Source of the DNA: Lysobacter enzymogenes
Lineage (GTDB): Bacteria > Pseudomonadota > Gammaproteobacteria > Xanthomonadales > Xanthomonadaceae
NCBI RefSeq assembly: GCF_023617245.1
Contig: NZ_CP067396.1
Coordinates: 3,968,001-4,032,000 of the forward strand
Reading direction: 5' to 3'
DNA: 64,000 nucleotides
The notes under the pieces were generated by a model. It had not been told where the DNA came from and did not search any database. It saw nothing but the letters and a program-made list of their open reading frames with translations. Shown here piece after piece: positions 62,280-64,000 of this stretch. Each line of letters begins with the position of its first letter. Position 1 is the stretch's first letter. The position numbers and the translations under genes are program-made.

Positions 62280-64000
62280 ATGTCCGCCGTCGCCCGTCCG
62301 CAGTCGCCGCGCCTCGCCCTCCATTGCCTCAGCGCGGCGCTGCTCGCCGCCCTCGCCCTCGCCGGTTGCCAGTCCACCGGCAGCCCGGCCGACAAGCAGG
62401 CCGAGGCCGCGCCGGCCGCGGCGCCGGTCGACGCCGCCGCCAACGTCCAGTCGCCGGCGATACAGACATTGCCCGCGCAGCCCATCGTGGAGCAATCCGC
62501 GCCGGCGGCGACGGCCAAGCCGATGGCCGACGCCCTGGAACGCGTCCAGGTCACCGGCTCGCGGGTCGCGCCGGCACCGATGCGCCGCTCCGACGCGCGC
62601 GTCAAGCTCGCTGCGGCGCCGCAAGGCTTCATCGCGCCCGCGCCGGCCCCGCCGCCGCCGCCGCCGTTCTACCAGCAGGCAGCCAACACCGAGAAGTACG
62701 CCGCGCGCGAGGACAATCCGGTGCAGCGCGCCAGCGAGCAGCCGCTGTCGACCTTCTCCATCGACGTCGACACCGGCAGCTACGCCAACGTGCGGCGCAT
62801 GCTCAACGACGGCATCCGCCCGCCGGCCGACGCGGTGCGCGCGGAAGAGTTCATCAACTACTTCGATTACGGCCACCCGGCACCGACCTCGCGCGCGGTG
62901 CCGTTCAAGGTCTCGACCGAACTCGCGCCGGCGCCGTGGAACGCGCAGCGGCAGCTGCTGATGATCGGCATCAAGGGCTTCGAGGTGCCCAAGCAGAACC
63001 TGCCGCCGGCCAACCTGGTGTTCCTGATCGACACCTCCGGCTCGATGAACTCGCCCGACAAACTGCCGCTGCTCAAGAGCGCGTTCTCGATGCTGGCCCG
63101 GCAGCTGCGCCCGCAGGACCGCATCTCCATCGTGGTCTACGCCGGCTCCGCCGGACTGGTGCTGCCGCCGACGCCGGGCGACAAGCAGCAGGAGATCCTC
63201 GACGCGCTGGAGCGCCTGCAGGCCGGCGGCAGCACCAACGGCGGCGACGGCATCCGCCTCGCCTACGCCACCGCGCGCCAGGGCTTCATCAAGAACGGCG
63301 TCAACCGGGTGATCCTGGCCACCGACGGCGACTTCAACGTCGGCACGGTCGGCACCGACGCGCTGGAAACCCTCGTCGCCGACCAGCGCAAGACCGGCAT
63401 CGCCCTGACCACGCTGGGCTTCGGCGCCGGCAACTACAACGATGAACTGTCGGAGAAGCTGGCCGACGTCGGCGACGGCAACCACGCCTATATCGATACC
63501 GTGCAGGAAGCGCGCAAGGTGCTGGTGCAGGAGATGGGTTCGACGCTGATGACCATCGCCCGCGACGTCAAGATCCAGATCGAGTTCAATCCGGCGCAGG
63601 TCGCCGAGTACCGACTGATCGGCTACGAAAACCGCCTGCTCAAGCGCGAGGACTTCGCCAACGACAAGGTCGACGCCGGCGACATCGGCGCCGGCCACGA
63701 AGTCACCGCGCTGTACGAGATCACTCCGGTCGGCTCGAAGGCCAACCGCCTGCCGCCGCTGCGCTACGCCCAGGCCGCGCCGGCCGCGAGCGGCGGCAAC
63801 GGCGAGATGGCCAACCTCAAGCTGCGCTACAAGCGTCCCGGCGAAGACCGCAGCCAGCTGATCGAAACCCCGGTCCTGAATTCCAGCCGCCGCGCCGTCG
63901 CCAGCGATTCGCTGCGCATGGCCGCCTCGGTCGCGGCCTTCGCCGACGCGCTGCGCGGCGGCAGCCAATACGACGGCTGGGGCTGGGAGCAGATCCTCGG
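62280..64000 (+). CDS. von Willebrand factor A lipoprotein (YfbK-like), 3'-truncated by window edge
   Basis: About 573 residues are visible and the frame is still open at the edge. A lipobox LALAGC (Cys near residue 29) predicts a lipoprotein. A Pro/Ala-rich linker contains ERVQVTGSRV (about residues 87-96). A YfbK-type N-terminal domain (PLSTFSIDVDTGSYANVRRM) leads into a vWA domain with an intact MIDAS motif DTSGSMN (about residue 251), TNGGDG and ATDGDFN. A YfbK/DUF3520 C-terminal domain (YRLIGYENRLL, AGHEVTALYEI) begins before the edge. Function unknown; likely metal-dependent protein binding at the envelope. Confidence 0.9.
   Translation, partial: MSAVARPQSPRLALHCLSAALLAALALAGCQSTGSPADKQAEAAPAAAPVDAAANVQSPAIQTLPAQPIVEQSAPAATAKPMADALERVQVTGSRVAPAPMRRSDARVKLAAAPQGFIAPAPAPPPPPPFYQQAANTEKYAAREDNPVQRASEQPLSTFSIDVDTGSYANVRRMLNDGIRPPADAVRAEEFINYFDYGHPAPTSRAVPFKVSTELAPAPWNAQRQLLMIGIKGFEVPKQNLPPANLVFLIDTSGSMNSPDKLPLLKSAFSMLARQLRPQDRISIVVYAGSAGLVLPPTPGDKQQEILDALERLQAGGSTNGGDGIRLAYATARQGFIKNGVNRVILATDGDFNVGTVGTDALETLVADQRKTGIALTTLGFGAGNYNDELSEKLADVGDGNHAYIDTVQEARKVLVQEMGSTLMTIARDVKIQIEFNPAQVAEYRLIGYENRLLKREDFANDKVDAGDIGAGHEVTALYEITPVGSKANRLPPLRYAQAAPAASGGNGEMANLKLRYKRPGEDRSQLIETPVLNSSRRAVASDSLRMAASVAAFADALRGGSQYDGWGWEQIL

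Overview
The window is GC-rich (about 70 %), gene-dense chromosomal DNA that looks like Lysobacter or a close Xanthomonadaceae relative. The evidence is the set of proteins (an XAC0095-like small protein, several secreted hydrolases, RstAB-, CusRS- and SigK/RskA-type regulators), frequent GTG starts, and the palindromic intergenic repeats. The assignment rests on reading the sequence, not on a search.

Layout. 1-8 kb: the tail of an MBOAT acyltransferase, a VOC protein, a phasin-like protein, a secreted cyclase-family hydrolase with a LysR regulator, a DUF4189 protein, and an asparagine-synthetase-like enzyme whose glutaminase half is degenerate. 8-14 kb: an outer-membrane barrel, an RstAB-like two-component system, tRNA-Leu(CAG), an ECF sigma/anti-sigma pair and rnk. 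14.3-16.25 kb: a nested palindromic repeat interrupted by an IS30-family element flanked by AAC. 16.3-22.8 kb: a CusRS-like two-component system, a hypothetical protein, glutamine cyclotransferase and parC. 22.9-24 kb: a small membrane protein and an XAC0095-like gene behind a multi-hairpin leader. 24-29 kb: a Sec-exported Rhs protein with an AT-rich toxin tip and an adjacent candidate immunity gene. 29.7-32.5 kb: a small protein, a cysteine hydrolase, an AraC regulator and a secreted protein. 32.7-37 kb: a 1416-residue autotransporter with five 87-residue repeats. 37.5-39.2 kb: tRNA-Arg(CCT) and an ALDH7-type dehydrogenase. 39.5-42.5 kb: a gene split by an in-frame amber codon, then four paralogous six-cysteine exported mini-proteins around a DUF4190 gene. 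42.7-46.8 kb: pyrD, murB, an EamA transporter and an S41 peptidase. 47.4-54.3 kb: a pectin-acetylesterase-family enzyme with a membrane-anchored helical partner, a GAF-GGDEF diguanylate cyclase, a small helical protein and a subtilase. 54.7-64 kb: PAP2, ispG, xseA, an acetolactate-synthase-like enzyme with an aldehyde dehydrogenase, and the start of a von Willebrand factor A lipoprotein.

Regulator/partner pairs are often translationally coupled: ATGA or GTGA overlaps occur in both two-component operons, in murB/EamA and in ispG/PAP2. Housekeeping genes (parC, pyrD, murB, ispG, xseA, rnk, two tRNAs) are mixed with surface and secreted functions. The most novel-looking feature is the cluster of small six-cysteine exported proteins, three of which share a conserved promoter-proximal leader motif. 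The Rhs toxin/immunity tip, the structured leader at 23.48-23.64 kb and the IS-interrupted palindrome come next.
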